Of a stretch of 64,000 nucleotides of DNA, positions 21,501 through 36,535 are shown piece after piece. The stretch is from Protonemura montana (Eukaryota > Arthropoda > Insecta > Plecoptera > Nemouridae). The notes under the pieces were generated by a model. That model worked only from the letters and a program-made list of their open reading frames with translations, had not been told where the DNA came from and did not search any database. Position numbers and translations under genes: made by a program. Numbering within the stretch: the stretch's first letter is position 1; every line of letters begins with the position of its first letter. Location of the stretch: assembly GCA_947568835.1 (NCBI GenBank), contig OX387605.1, positions 2,666,001 through 2,730,000 of the forward strand. The letters run 5' to 3'.

Positions 21501-24077
21501 TTAAAGAAATGCCGTGACCACGAAACAATATTTTAGGGGCCAATTGGTGCACAATGGTTTACAGGCTCAACTTTCCAGGCCCAGATATTACATAGCAAAA
21601 TCTCAGCATGAGCAGTTTTGATATACTAGGTCCTTTCTTTGGTTACAAAATATCAAATAAGGTAAAACTTTCACGCTTCATGAAGTTGTTGGTATAGCTC
21701 AGGAAACCTTCAAGAGAAAACATTGAAGTTCTAGCCTCCAGAAAATCATTCCAAGCAGCAGAAATGATTGCCAAGTTTCGTACTGTTCAACGGCAGGCTC
21801 GGGGTTCCTGTCGACGGCTCGCGCGAGCCGCGGGTCAACACGAGGGGCAGTGTCGAACGTCTGAATCGGACTGTCAGACGCGCCCGGCATCATGACTTGC
21901 GCGGGAGCGGGGACGGGCAGCGGCGCGGATGTTGCCGCCGCCATCGGCATCGGCGTGTCAAGCAATAACGGCGGCAAGACAGGGTTGGCACGGTGCAGCA
22001 TGGTCTGCAACGTCAAGTACAATTGGCACATTGTAGAATTTCAATTATTTTTTTTATAATCAACCATAACACGAATAGTTCAGCTGTTCGGTTTAGATCG
22101 TAGTTCTCATTCTTATGTGACCAATGTGGCGATGTTTCAGTGATGTCTTATGTAGGGCCTCTGGATATCTCTTGACTTGAGGCCCGTGAGAGAAGATACC
22201 AGCACAAGGACTGTCCCCTGCATTGCTACAGTCTAGCCCGTGAGAGAAGATACCAGCACAAGGACTGCCCCCTGCATTGCTACAGTCCAGCCCATGAGAG
22301 AAGATACCAGCACAAGGACTGTCCCCTGCATTGCTACAGTCTAGCCCGTGAGAGAAGATACCAGCACAAGGACTGTCCCCTGCATTGCTACAGTCTAGCC
22401 CGTGAGAGAAGATACCATCACAAGGACTGTCCCTGCATTGCTACAGTCTAGCCCGTGAGAGAAGATACCAGCAGAAGGACTGCCCCCTGCATTCCTACAG
22501 TCTAGCCCGAGAGAGAAGATCCCAACACAAGGACTGCCCCCTGCATTGCTACAGTCAAGCCCGTGAGAGAAGATACCAGCACAAGGACTGTCCTCTGCAT
22601 TGCTACAGTCCAGCCCATGAGAGAAGATACCAGCACAAGGACTGCTCCCTGCAGTGCACAAGGACTGTTCCTGCATTACTACAGTCTAGCCTGTGAAAGA
22701 AGTTGTCAGCTCAAAGACTGCCCCCTGCATTGCTACTAACTTTAAAGTGAAATTTCAGTAGCGACTTCAGTCATGACACTTAAAAATACTTCGGTCTAGT
22801 TTCACCAAATGCATTGTTGAGCTTCTAATTCACACAACACCTGAATGTCACTATAAGTGAGTGGAAGTAGCCATTTTAAACTAACACTTCAACTAGAGTT
22901 TAGAGGCTGAGATTTTGGTACATCCAGACTGTATTACAGGTAATAGCAAAAGCATTCCCAGCATTGTTATAAATGTATAAATTATCATATAAGTTCAAAA
23001 AACAAAACATTGCAGCTCAAAAAATGGGTTAGAGCAAGAGCTAAGCTGCAAATATTAGCAAAGATGATATGCAGAGCGTTGGTGTTTTGTTTTTTAAATT
23101 AAAATTTCTTCCAAAATGACTAATGCCCTCCCAGAATATTATGCTCTCTTTTTGAATGTTGTACAATCAGATGTGTTCACACTCACAATACCACGAGGCA
23201 CTTACCATTGCTGTAGTGGTATCGACAATTCGCATCACAACTTGCGCCTGTAGCAATGCATATGCAAGCTGAGGGTTCTGAAGAAGCATAGCCCGTGCCT
23301 CATTGGGGTTGTTTTGAACGCAAAGCTTCATCTGCTTCATTAGTTCAAACATTTGTTCGGGTGGAAGGGAAGCTACCGCTTTGCTGATCGCTTCTGGAGC
23401 TTTGTCACCTTGAACCGCGTCACCATACGGATTTTCAACAGGTGGTCCTTGCATCAAACCTAGACAGAGAATTGATACTTTAAACATGTAGGTGTTTTGC
23501 AAGTTAGCAATGCAAGAACTATTCATTTTTTTAGAAGAAGCAAGCCAAGAGTAAGATGATGAGCATCCAAAACATATACTTATCAGCGACAGTTGATGCT
23601 ATTCAATCTTCTACTCACTTTGCATTTCCATTCGCGACTTTTCTGTGCACGCATTGTCTACTCTTAAGGTTCTTCCGCCTATTTCATAGCTGTTTAAATT
23701 TCTCATTGCACTCAAAGCCGTCTCTTGGTCCTTGTACTCGCAAAAACCATAGCCCTTCGGTTTTCCAGTCTCGCGGTCGTAGACAAGCCTGTAAACAATT
23801 GTAGCATCCAAATTAGAATGTTGCATCCTTCCAAACTAAACCATTAGCCGAAAAAAACATACTTGAAGGAGATAACAGGTCCAACTTCATTGAAGATATC
23901 TTTTAACTTCTCTTCGGTAGCTTCGTATGGAATGTTTCCCACTAAAACAAGAAAATTGAGGTTATGATCTAGATGTTCTAACGAATATTGATTTTTATGA
24001 AGAATAACAAGAAATACGAGAGTATAATTACCAAAAACCGATCGCAACGATTTGTCCATGATTGTTTGGTCCTGCAT
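15565..24077 (-). CDS. CSTF2: Cleavage stimulation factor subunit 2 (CstF-64)
   Basis: RNA-binding subunit of the nuclear CstF complex, which binds U/GU-rich elements downstream of poly(A) sites. Exons on the minus strand: 24077-24032, 23941-23863, 23788-23619, 23459-23206, 22004-21784, 16559-16373 and 15684-15565. All phases join, giving 358 aa. The RRM (about residues 13-90) shows RNP2 (FVGNIP, 15-20) and RNP1 (KGYGFCEY, 53-60). The CSTF2 hinge (about 112-190) has [15 protein letters not shown] proline-rich linker carries four DPRTV repeats, and the C-terminal domain (320-358) has [18 protein letters not shown]. The start chosen is the first ATG of exon 1; a second ATG (24059) matches better the short N-terminus before RSVFVGN. 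The protein is shorter than human (577 aa), mainly in the Gly/Pro linker. Intron 5 hosts a DNA transposon. A linker exon could still be missing. Confidence 0.95.
16433..16550 (-). repeat. CSTF2: DPRTV pentapeptide repeats in CSTF2
   Basis: In exon 6 the linker before the C-terminal domain contains four successive (D/A)PRTV-type units encoded by a degenerate 15-bp repeat. Vertebrate CstF-64 carries MEARA/G pentapeptide repeats in the equivalent place, so the position is conserved while the sequence is not. Confidence 0.75.
17212..17705. repeat. Left terminal inverted repeat of the transposon
   Basis: Starts GGGTCATTCCATATCAAG and contains landmark stretches CAGGGGATGGAAAAATAAAA, a T-rich tract at about 17572-17589 and GCCGTATGATCAGAAG. 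Each recurs inverted at the right end. Past about 17690 the similarity drops but traces continue to about 17735. Confidence 0.9.
17822..19891 (-). CDS. Transposase-like protein of the long-TIR element
   Basis: A single-exon ORF of 689 aa from the ATG at 19891; an in-frame upstream extension lacks ATG. The N-terminal region has a cysteine cluster (CCNPFKH ... [12 protein letters not shown]), possibly a DNA-binding zinc finger. Mid-protein there is VCVCTIHQN and [11 protein letters not shown]. The C-terminal half shows three acidic blocks with the spacing style of a DDE/D nuclease: [25 protein letters not shown] and [16 protein letters not shown]. Its place between the TIRs and the lack of introns make a transposase role the best inference, but the catalytic residues are my guess from pattern alone. 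I do not recognise the superfamily. The frame is unbroken, so the copy may be functional. Confidence 0.75.
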   Translation of the reverse strand: MDSFTRAKCCNPFKHVSHTQLKSLLNVQPWMIEKISSIPVGSKICAKCRKDLNNYVKPISSDSPVTTTTSSDGDNSQPGCSGANAESQAYFFRQDAALSNINVGLAELGQSPIVKKKLAQSSYPRKKLKKLEGALKRTTTSDAESDSGQDSADGREMINQLKEKFHSSTSNSEKVHVLTVLPKSCSVRRTVAEFQASERMVRKAKKLVLEKGILSTPNPKPGKTIDRATVDRVKSFYNSDDVSRAMPGKKDYVSVKEASGTRVHIQKRLVLSNLKDLHTQFKDKFPNKKIGFSKFAELRPKNCVLPGASGTHSVCVCTIHQNVKLMIIGADLTKLTVDQSYPITSYHDCLEQLVCDSPLPECHLGECEECPGIEPLKERLTQLLDDEMVDNVIYKQWESTDRCTLQTHIDSSEEFVDSFCAKLVALCRHSFIAKKQSSHQSDIKCGLLPGEFLVICDFAENYAFVLQDEAQGFHWNNASATIHPFVAYYKEGGEERHISFVVISESLIHNTVAVHLFIKKLVSFLHNKFQTIKKMFFFSDGAASQYKNRKNFANLCHYQRDFGADVEWHFTATSHGKSACDGVGGTVKRLAARASLQRPYESQIITPRQLFDWAVEAIPTINFTFGTIEEHQDTEQLLATRFASSRPIPGTQKLHCFVPVSEHSVATRVFSSSPLFEEARVIGQSETKK
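20505..20991. repeat. Right terminal inverted repeat of the transposon
   Basis: The inverted copy of the left repeat ends at 20991 with GGAATGACCC, directly before the second CTCC. Differences from the left arm are few and mostly in the poly-A/T tract length (about 20614-20630). Confidence 0.9.
22181..22735. repeat. 54-bp minisatellite in CSTF2 intron 4, nine to ten units
   Basis: The unit begins GCCCGTGAGAGAAGATACCA, continues with CACAAGGACTGTCCCCTGCA and ends TTGCTACAGTCTA. Nine clear units and a diverged tenth are present. One unit is 53 bp and another is partly rearranged (a short CACAAGGACTG duplication near 22660). Because 54 is a multiple of three, an 18-residue repeat is open on the minus strand, but it sits between splice sites of CSTF2 and the frame is broken by the odd units, so it is not treated as coding. 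Confidence 0.9.
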
Positions 24078-25481
24078 GATTAAGCCGGGTTGTGTTAATT
24101 ATACAGAAATATTATGTTTATTTTAAGTGACGTTTGACCAGTCTGAACTGGCCACTTGTATTAAGTAAGCGCTGTGCCTCATGGAGACGTCCTCTGGATC
24201 AATAACCGCAGCAAAAACGTATTTATGATCCTGGTTTCTCACTGGAGTGAATGTGTGAATTATTTTTCAGATTGTCGAAAATTGAACAATAAAAATGTAG
24301 AATAAGAGATTGGGGTTCATAATTAAATGTTGAATCACTGCTCAGCCTGATGAGATTTGGTAGCATTCTCTACTTCAAGAATGGAAAAGGAGCTTTAGGC
24401 TTGTAAAGTGAGTTGGGATTGGGAAGTCTGTGTTCCCGAAAAGCTCAGTGAACCGACCGGCAATCGGAAAGGCCCCGAGTTCGTGTCCGGGTTCAGTTGC
24501 ACAATTTTTCAGTTTTGCTCCTCTTCCATTCTTTGCTTACTGGTTTCAGCTCCATAGTAGAAATGTAATGAAACAAAAATCCTGATTGTGAAATCTGATT
24601 TAAATTGCAAACACTAGCAATGCGTGGGGTTTTTTTATTATAAGAAACACTAGGAACATTATTAGGAACCTCCTCAAAAATTCTGTTACTTCCAGAATGT
24701 GAAGTGAATCCACGAAGCTGTACCAAATGTCCCTCCCCCTGTACATTCACTCACCAACGATTAAATCGTGGTGTTTTACGACGCACTCTAGCCATCGATG
24801 CCCTGAGATTAAAACACCGATTCTCGTTGGCTCCAGACCTCTTCGTGGAAGAGGGTGGAGGACTTCGGTGGAGGTAAATGCAAGAAGCGATGGCTTCAAA
24901 GGCTTGTCATCGAGTTTGACAGATCCTATAAACCGTTGCAGCGTGTCCTGCTTAAAAACCTGGTAGTCAGTCGCCTTAACTTAGTTGAGATTTTAGCAGT
25001 CTTCGATGGCAAAGTCATGGTCTTCACCTTCTCCGTCATCGTCCTCCTCCTCCTCTGAGGAATGGTGCTAGCTTAGAGAATGGATTGATGCTAGCTTAAC
25101 ACCAAGGTGCTCATTTGCTCAAGGTGCTAGCGTTGAGTGCGCAACGGTGCTGGCATGGGTGCTGGTATCGTACTTGCGCATTTAGGTCATTGTCCCAGGT
25201 ACCTAGTTTTCATCGTCGATTTCTCTGCTGGGTATAGCCATCTCATTGGTGCAAGAAAAACATTTAGCTCCTTTGCTGCTGATTGATGATACTCTTCATT
25301 TTGGGAATGCCATGCGAGCGCAATTATTCCCGACTTTGATTCCCGATCCGACCTGTCTGTGTTATAATGCTAAGCCCAATGGTTCACAGTATTCACAGCC
25401 TATATTAACAGCCTCAGATTTCTACTCCTTGGAGAACTGTCATTCTCATAAAATACACTAAAATCATCTTAATAAGCCAGT

Positions 25482-25554
25482 GTTCAAATAGCTCAATGGG
25501 TTCGGGCAACACCCGCGATATGTGGAGTTCGGGGTTCGAGTCCCCGTTTGGACA
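25482..25554 (+). tRNA. tRNA-like sequence, probably a pseudogene
   Basis: The seven-base acceptor arms GTTCAAA and TTTGGAC pair fully (one G-U). The D stem GCTC/GGGC pairs, and the T arm CGGGG-TTCGAGT-CCCCG is perfect, with a canonical B box and a TTTTT terminator about five bases downstream. The anticodon stem (ACACC/TGTGG) does not pair and there is no T33, so no anticodon can be assigned. It may be a degraded tRNA or the head of a tRNA-derived SINE. Confidence 0.45.
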
Positions 25555-25669
25555 TCAATTTTTGAGACGATTTTAGTGTTGTTAATAATAAAATACCCCG
25601 CGCATTGCAAGCATTTGCAATTTGAATAAGATTTCATCCTAATGGGTCATTTTATACTCCGAAGTCTAG

Positions 25670-25966
25670 ATGAAAGTTAGTTCTGCAACATTATTCGCCT
25701 TGCTTATCAACCTCTCGACAGCATGGATTTGTGGAGGAATCCTGTGATTCGCGTTGTACCGTCCTTCGGAAGGGACGTTAAGCCGGTGGCCCCCTTGGTG
25801 CTCTTCGATAGGTGTACGCTACCTGCCGGCACCGGGTTTCCCCTTCTTCCTTCTAAGCTAGGTTAGGTTTATCATCATCCTCTCATTCACCGACGCCATC
25901 AGTCCAGTGCCACATGGCCAGATGTCAAAACATCGCGTCGTTAAACACCACACATCAATCAATAAA
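25670..25966 (+). mobile_element. 5S-derived SINE family, 5'-truncated copy (body and tail)
   Basis: Begins with the last bases of the unit (GATGAAAGTTAG), then CTTATCAACCTCTCGACAGC, CCTTCGGAAGGGACGTTAAG, the tail with TCATTCACCGACGCCATC and CGTCGTTAAACACCACACAT, and a (CAAT)n end. The 5S head is absent. Confidence 0.8.
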
Positions 25967-26309
25967 TTAAAATCACCGCTGAAATGTCATGCAGGAGTTG
26001 GTAGTAGTGCAGTAAGCAATTTCTGTGTAAAGATGTAACATGCAGGAAAAGTTTTTACAACGATTTTAAATTTCATCAACATCACTGCGTAATTAAAGAT
26101 TTTACTGATTTCTTATTCTGACTATGATAAATTTACGAACACGTCACTTTTACTTCGTGCTTGTGGTCGGAATCTCAGATTAGCCTAGCACCAGCTTCAC
26201 AGTCACATTTTAACATGTCCGCCTTCACGAATTCATAAAGTACAGAAGTCATGAATATTTTCATATTTATTTGTTAAATAACAATCGCACTTGGAAATTG
26301 CAAGAGGTT

Positions 26310-26718
26310 ATGGGAAAGGAAAAGGTATTATCTTTCGTTAACCGAAATTTGGTTACAATTGTGATGGTTCCAGTTCTACTGGGGATCCATTGGGGATGGA
26401 ATCAAATCCAAAATGTGGATGTACTTGTCTCAAAAGAAGAGAAAAAAGATTTACCAATAATACTGGTAAGCATCATAAGCTGCAGCACACCTCTGTGTGA
26501 ACGGTTTAAGTTTTTTTCGAAATTTGAGTTACAACGGACAATGTTTGAAGGAAATTTTGAAGTACAGGTATCAGAACTCCTTTGCATCATACAACTACAT
26601 TCCTACCATCAAGTTACAACAAATCTTTCTTGTTTAGGGAACGCGATATTTAGAAAAGAAACTAGAAGACAAGATTACATCTTGGAAGACTGGTGACGAA
26701 GTCATGCCTGGAAAGTAG
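26310..26718 (+). CDS. 78-aa single-pass membrane protein encoded just upstream of MKKS
   Basis: Two exons, 26310-26465 and 26638-26718, join in phase 0 across a GTAAGC...TTTAG intron. The product starts MGKEKVLSF, has one hydrophobic segment (about residues 13-30, VTIVMVPVLLGIHWGW) and a charged C-terminal half (EEKKDLP, RYLEKKLEDKI) ending MPGK. The MKKS start codon follows 102 bases after its stop, with no AATAAA between, so both may be read from one transcript. Human MKKS mRNA is known to have upstream ORFs that encode small mitochondrial membrane proteins and repress MKKS translation. This ORF may be the counterpart, but homology is not shown here. An in-frame TTG upstream is not favoured as a start. 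Confidence 0.7.
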
Positions 26719-26820
26719 TTTTTGGCAGCTCAGCAAGATTCGACGGTTTAAGCAGAGGCCGCCTGTAGAAAATGTTACCTATCTAATTCCTACTATTTAT
26801 TAAAAAGGATTATTTTCAAG

Positions 26821-28634
26821 ATGGAGTGTTCAAAGAATCAAATTGTGTTCCAACCTTTCGAGGGTCATGAATGCCTCACTGTTGTCTCGTCCTTTAGTGA
26901 TCTTTTATTTTCATCAATTGGGCCAGAGGGCCGACTTAAAATTCTGGTTACAAGCGGTGGCTACTCTATAGTTACATCGTCGTCAACTAGGATTTTAAAA
27001 AATGTTCCCCTTTGCAATCCAATATGCCTCTTTATCTCCCAAGTCATTAAATCTCAGTTATCAGAGTATAAAGACTTTGGGCTCTTTACGGGTATCTTGG
27101 CTTCATCAATGTTAGCTAGTTCGCTGTCACTAAAAAATATTTCTTCGACTGTATCCAATAGTCTTGTACAACATATTCTCTCGGAATACGCTGCTCACTT
27201 GGATTTGATCAAAATGAAACTTGATTTCTCAACTGTCAAGCAACTTTTTCCATTCGTCAAATCAATAATGCTATCAAAACCTGCTTGCCGTTTGTCAATT
27301 ACCGACGCAAATGAGCTCACGCTAACAATTGTTAGAGCATTTCTTAATTCTGTGAACAAAGATTTTGTTGAAGATGTGGTTGTTATTTGTGGTGAGGGTT
27401 CTGAAATGAAAAATTCTGTTTATTCTGGTGTTTTGTATCAAACCATTGAAGAATATGTCCCTCAGATGATGCAAGAGATAAACAGAAAAACTCAAATTCC
27501 CATCATTCTCTTTAATATCATGCTATCAGCAGAAAAGCCTGCTTTTTCAAACAATGTTGGTCGAGCATCCTTAGACATTGATGCCAATAGTGAATTTAAC
27601 CTAGCAAAAGCTCTTGCCGTGATCAGGTGTGCTGTTGAGATTGGAGTTAAGATTGTGGCTTGTCAGAAAGTTGTCCATCCTGATCTGTCCCTTTTTTTGC
27701 GGAGAAGCAATGTTTTGCTGCTGGAGAGAATGGGAACGGAGCTGACCCGTAACGTGGAAATGCTATCCGGTGCCGTCCCAATCTCGAACCTGGATGCTTG
27801 TCAGGGTGAAGAGCATTTGGTTCCACAGCTAGGGTACGTCGACTCTGTGAGTCAAATGAAGCGTAGCAACAAAACTTATCTCTCATTGGAACGGAAGGAC
27901 AGGAGCATCACTACGCTGATTGTGTGCGGAATAAATGAGGAAGCTTCCGAAGAACTTAAGGCAAGCAATTTCAGTTTCATGGCACGCAAACCACAAGAAT
28001 GTAATCGATAATGACACGTTGCTTCATCAAGAGATAATAAAATCATGGTTATTTTTAATGGATTATTATTAAAATTACATGTGCTTATTTAATCCGCTTC
28101 CAGATTACGACTAGCCAGGCTTTGCGCTCTCTCCGCCACCTCCTGTCTGACGTACACGTCTTGCCAGGAGCCGGTTGCATGGAGATGTCGCTAATAGCAA
28201 GTTTGGAGGCATCATCCACTCTCCGCGACAGGGATCTCCACGTCCCTCCCAGCCAACAGCTTGCTTGCTTGCGTTTGCTTCAAATGTCCCTGCTTAAAGC
28301 TGCCGGCTTTCAAGGTGCATCGCTAGCCACGCTGGCTACCGACACAGCTTACTATCACGCCTGGACTGGAGCCGAAGAAAAGTCTCGCTGTAAATGCGGG
28401 CTGGTGACGTCTAGCATGGTACGGGAGCAAGGGAGCCGCTGGCAGAATCTAGACTTGAATGCAGCAAAACTGTTGGATCGATGCGACGCTCCGAAACGTG
28501 TTGCTGTAAAGATTTGGAACGATGACGTGATTCTAGATCTCTTCGCTGGCAAACGGAATGCAATTAAGCTGGCTTTGGAATGTTACTCTGCTCTGATGGA
28601 GATTGGGATAGTCGTACATAAGTTGCCGCAATAA
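26821..28634 (+). CDS. MKKS: McKusick-Kaufman/Bardet-Biedl syndrome protein 6 (chaperonin-like)
   Basis: Group II chaperonin-like protein that with BBS10, BBS12 and CCT assembles the BBSome at the centrosome/basal body. Two exons, 26821-27960 and 28104-28634, give 556 aa (human 570). Recognisable blocks: GPEGRLK (34-40), KDFGLFTGIL (84-93) in place of the CCT GDGT ATPase motif, SKPACRLS, CQKVVHPDLSLFL, LERMGTEL, and GAGCMEMSLIA (402-412) at the start of the equatorial return. As in other MKKS proteins the ATP-hydrolysis motif is missing. The intron starts GC (AAG|GCAAGC) and ends CAG, and splicing there restores ELKITTSQAL, which lines up with the vertebrate protein. An alternative start by splicing at the AG before the ATG is possible. 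Insects such as Drosophila lack MKKS, which hints at a non-dipteran source. Confidence 0.92.
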
Positions 28635-28658
28635 CGTGTATATACCTAGCGATTTGAA

Positions 28659-28664
28659 AATAAA
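28659..28664 (+). terminator. Polyadenylation signal for MKKS
   Basis: AATAAA 25 bases after the MKKS stop codon, followed by a T-rich stretch. Confidence 0.65.
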
Positions 28665-29249
28665 GTGATTGTAATTTTACAACTTTTCTTACATTCTTTG
28701 CACATTTTAATTACAGTTTATTTACATTTATATTTTACAATGTTCATGTTTGGGTGAACCCCATGATTTGAAATTGGTTTATTTAAAAACAAACAACGTT
28801 TTAATAGCTAACTTATCACGATACTTGACATTCCGGAACGGTGCTGACAATTATACTGTGCACACATTTAAATCATTTAATTAGTTGAACGTAGACATAG
28901 AAACGAGTTAGAATTTCAGTTTTGATTGAAGATTGACAGGTTGTATTGTGCCAAACGGCAGCTTCTTGTGTTGAATTATATGTTTGGAAGGTGGTCGAAC
29001 GTCTGGCCAGTCTTCTGGTGGCTCTGCGACTGTCGGAAGTCCGGGCTAGCTACCGTGTTGGGCAGCTGCGGCAGGAGCATAGCAGGACCGTTGCCCGCAC
29101 CGTAGCTCGAATTCTGCGACAGACAAACGGAATAGTTTTCCGTGGATACGGTAAATGCGTGATTCCTTGCGTGCATGCATTGAAGGTGACAGGTGCTTTG
29201 GAAAAATCTGCATTTCGTGCAACTCCTGTGTTCCCTTGGTTGTAACAAC

Positions 29250-29592
29250 AGTGTTAGCTGGCGTTGTTTTCGTGAGATCGCCGAAGTTAAGCAATACCCT
29301 GCATAGCTATAGGTTCGGTTAGGTGACCGTTCGTTAATGCCAGTACTTTTAAGAAGGGGAGGCCGGGAGGGTCTCAGTTAGTTAAACTTTACTCTAGACA
29401 CAATGGATTAGTGAAGAAATCCTGTTCGAAGTGTGCCAATGTTTTTTTACAGAAATGGCCTGTGTAATTGTGATAGTTTACCTCCATCACCGACATGTCA
29501 CTCACAGGACATGTCACTCACAGGACAGCACCATGGGAGTCCCATGGGACCCGTTGTCAACACAATGCGTCGTTGTACTCAACCAATCAATA
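29250..29592 (+). mobile_element. Diverged 5S-derived SINE between MKKS and the CDKL gene
   Basis: The head TTCGTGAGATCGCCGAAGTT with AAGCAATACCCTGCATAG is still close to 5S rRNA. The body retains ACAATGGATTAGTGAAGAAA and the tail AATGCGTCGTTGTACTCAAC ending CAATCAAT. It is older than the other copies and lacks the 91-bp multiplication. Confidence 0.65.
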
Positions 29593-29674
29593 TTGATGTT
29601 TTAATCTAACTATGTACACATTTGGCGTGCGGTGGTCAGCTGGTCATGCATAGACTTTCGCTTCTACTCATGTG

Positions 29675-29680
29675 TTTAAT
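29675..29680 (-). terminator. Possible polyadenylation signal (ATTAAA) for the CDKL gene
   Basis: TTTAAT on the plus strand reads ATTAAA on the minus strand, about 80 bases downstream of the CDKL stop. It is a variant signal; no canonical AATAAA is closer. Confidence 0.35.
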
Positions 29681-29758
29681 AACTGAGAAATATCTTTAAA
29701 TTATTCTGAAGTTTGATACTTTTAATTAGTATCGTAACACGACATCCCCGTAAGATAA

Positions 29759-35571
<5,813 letters not shown>

Positions 35572-35784
35572 GTGAACATACTCTCCGTGGCAGCGGTTAC
35601 CTGCGTGGTAGCAGTGGTAGGTTGTTGCCGAACAGCCACAGGCGGCTACGTTCGGAAAGCCATCTCTCCATCCGTCGCGACGTTCGCTGGCACACTGGCC
35701 GACGCCTGGCGTCGCGGCGCGCAGCGTCGATACCGGGGGGAGTGGGGGACGGCGGTGTACGGCATGCACATGGCTTGCAGCTGA
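35572..35784 (+). CDS. Candidate terminal exon of a small secreted protein, unknown
   Basis: A good acceptor (ATCTTCCCTATTGCGTCGCCAG) precedes a 71-codon frame ending TGA at 35782-35784. The frame begins VNILSVAAVTCVVAVVG, a hydrophobic stretch like a signal-peptide core. It continues with GGYVRKAISPSVATFAG, then basic RRGAQRRYRGEW, and ends MHMACS. Third positions are mostly G or C, as in the neighbouring coding exons. The initiating exon was not found. The dibasic sites could be cleavage sites of a peptide precursor, but I do not recognise a family, and it could be a chance frame. Confidence 0.3.
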   Translation: MNILSVAAVTCVVAVVGCCRTATGGYVRKAISPSVATFAGTLADAWRRGAQRRYRGEWGTAVYGMHMACS

Positions 35785-35966
35785 TTATCGGGGTTATGGT
35801 ATACCTAGTGGTAGCGTGATGATTGATTTACATTAGAAACTATGGAGGTTGGAATTTTATGAGTTGGTTCCTGGTTGAAATGTATGTCAGGAAAAACGTT
35901 TCCTTCACGAAAGAGGAATACTGGATTTAATTGCTAGTTTCGAACGATATTCAAGTAGGATGGAGT

Positions 35967-35972
35967 TTTATT
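35967..35972 (-). terminator. Possible polyadenylation signal of the receptor gene
   Basis: AATAAA on the minus strand, about 560 bases downstream of the proposed receptor stop codon; no closer canonical signal was seen. Confidence 0.35.
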
Positions 35973-36535
35973 AATAACTGGCTTTGGTTTAGAACAAGAC
36001 AGGAAACATGCTTTCCTTTCTCCAGGCAAATGATGGAAGAGTCGTGAGCTTTTCGTGAGTTTTCCGCTGTTAGTTTTCCTAGAGTTTTCCGTGTGCTGCA
36101 GATATTGGAACATTCAGGGAAACTCTGACACGCATGCAGACAGGCTTTCAGAAAAACAAGTCGACTCGACTGAATTAAATAACGATAATCGGGCTTCTTT
36201 TTAATCCGTAATTGTCTAACATTTTGCATAAATCTCTCAGCGGATTTCGGCTACGAGAGCAAACTTGTTTCTTTGATATAACACGTACTCACATTCAACA
36301 TTTTCAATACACATAATAAAATAATGTTAATGGAATGACATCGTAATAAAAATAAAATAATAATAAAAATATTACTCTATTTATACAAAAAAAGGGGGGG
36401 GGGGATGCAACGAGCGATCGGTATACGGCGTCTATGTACAATATGTAAATGTGTGTTGATAGCCTCGTGGATCGATCACGTGACAGTTTGTAGTCTTGCC
36501 CGTTGACTGGGCGGCGGCGGCGGCGGCGCTCCTTT

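Larger units (their letters stand above)
24078..26309. other. Spacer between divergent CSTF2 and the MKKS locus
   Basis: This 2.2-kb stretch between the two start codons must contain the 5' UTRs and promoters of both genes, but no clear core promoter motif stands out. It also holds a tRNA-like relic (25482-25554) and a 5'-truncated SINE (25670-25966). The plus strand around 24720-25070 has short open frames that I do not recognise. Confidence 0.5.

Noticed and set aside
22395..22676. Minus-strand frame coding an 18-residue repeat ([13 protein letters not shown]...)
   Set aside because: It is the 54-bp minisatellite read in one frame, it lies between CSTF2 splice sites, and the frame breaks in the 53-bp and rearranged units.
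26271..26309. N-terminal extension of the 78-aa protein upstream of MKKS
   Set aside because: It begins with TTG, not ATG; the first ATG at 26310 gives a compact protein with a TM segment near the N-terminus.
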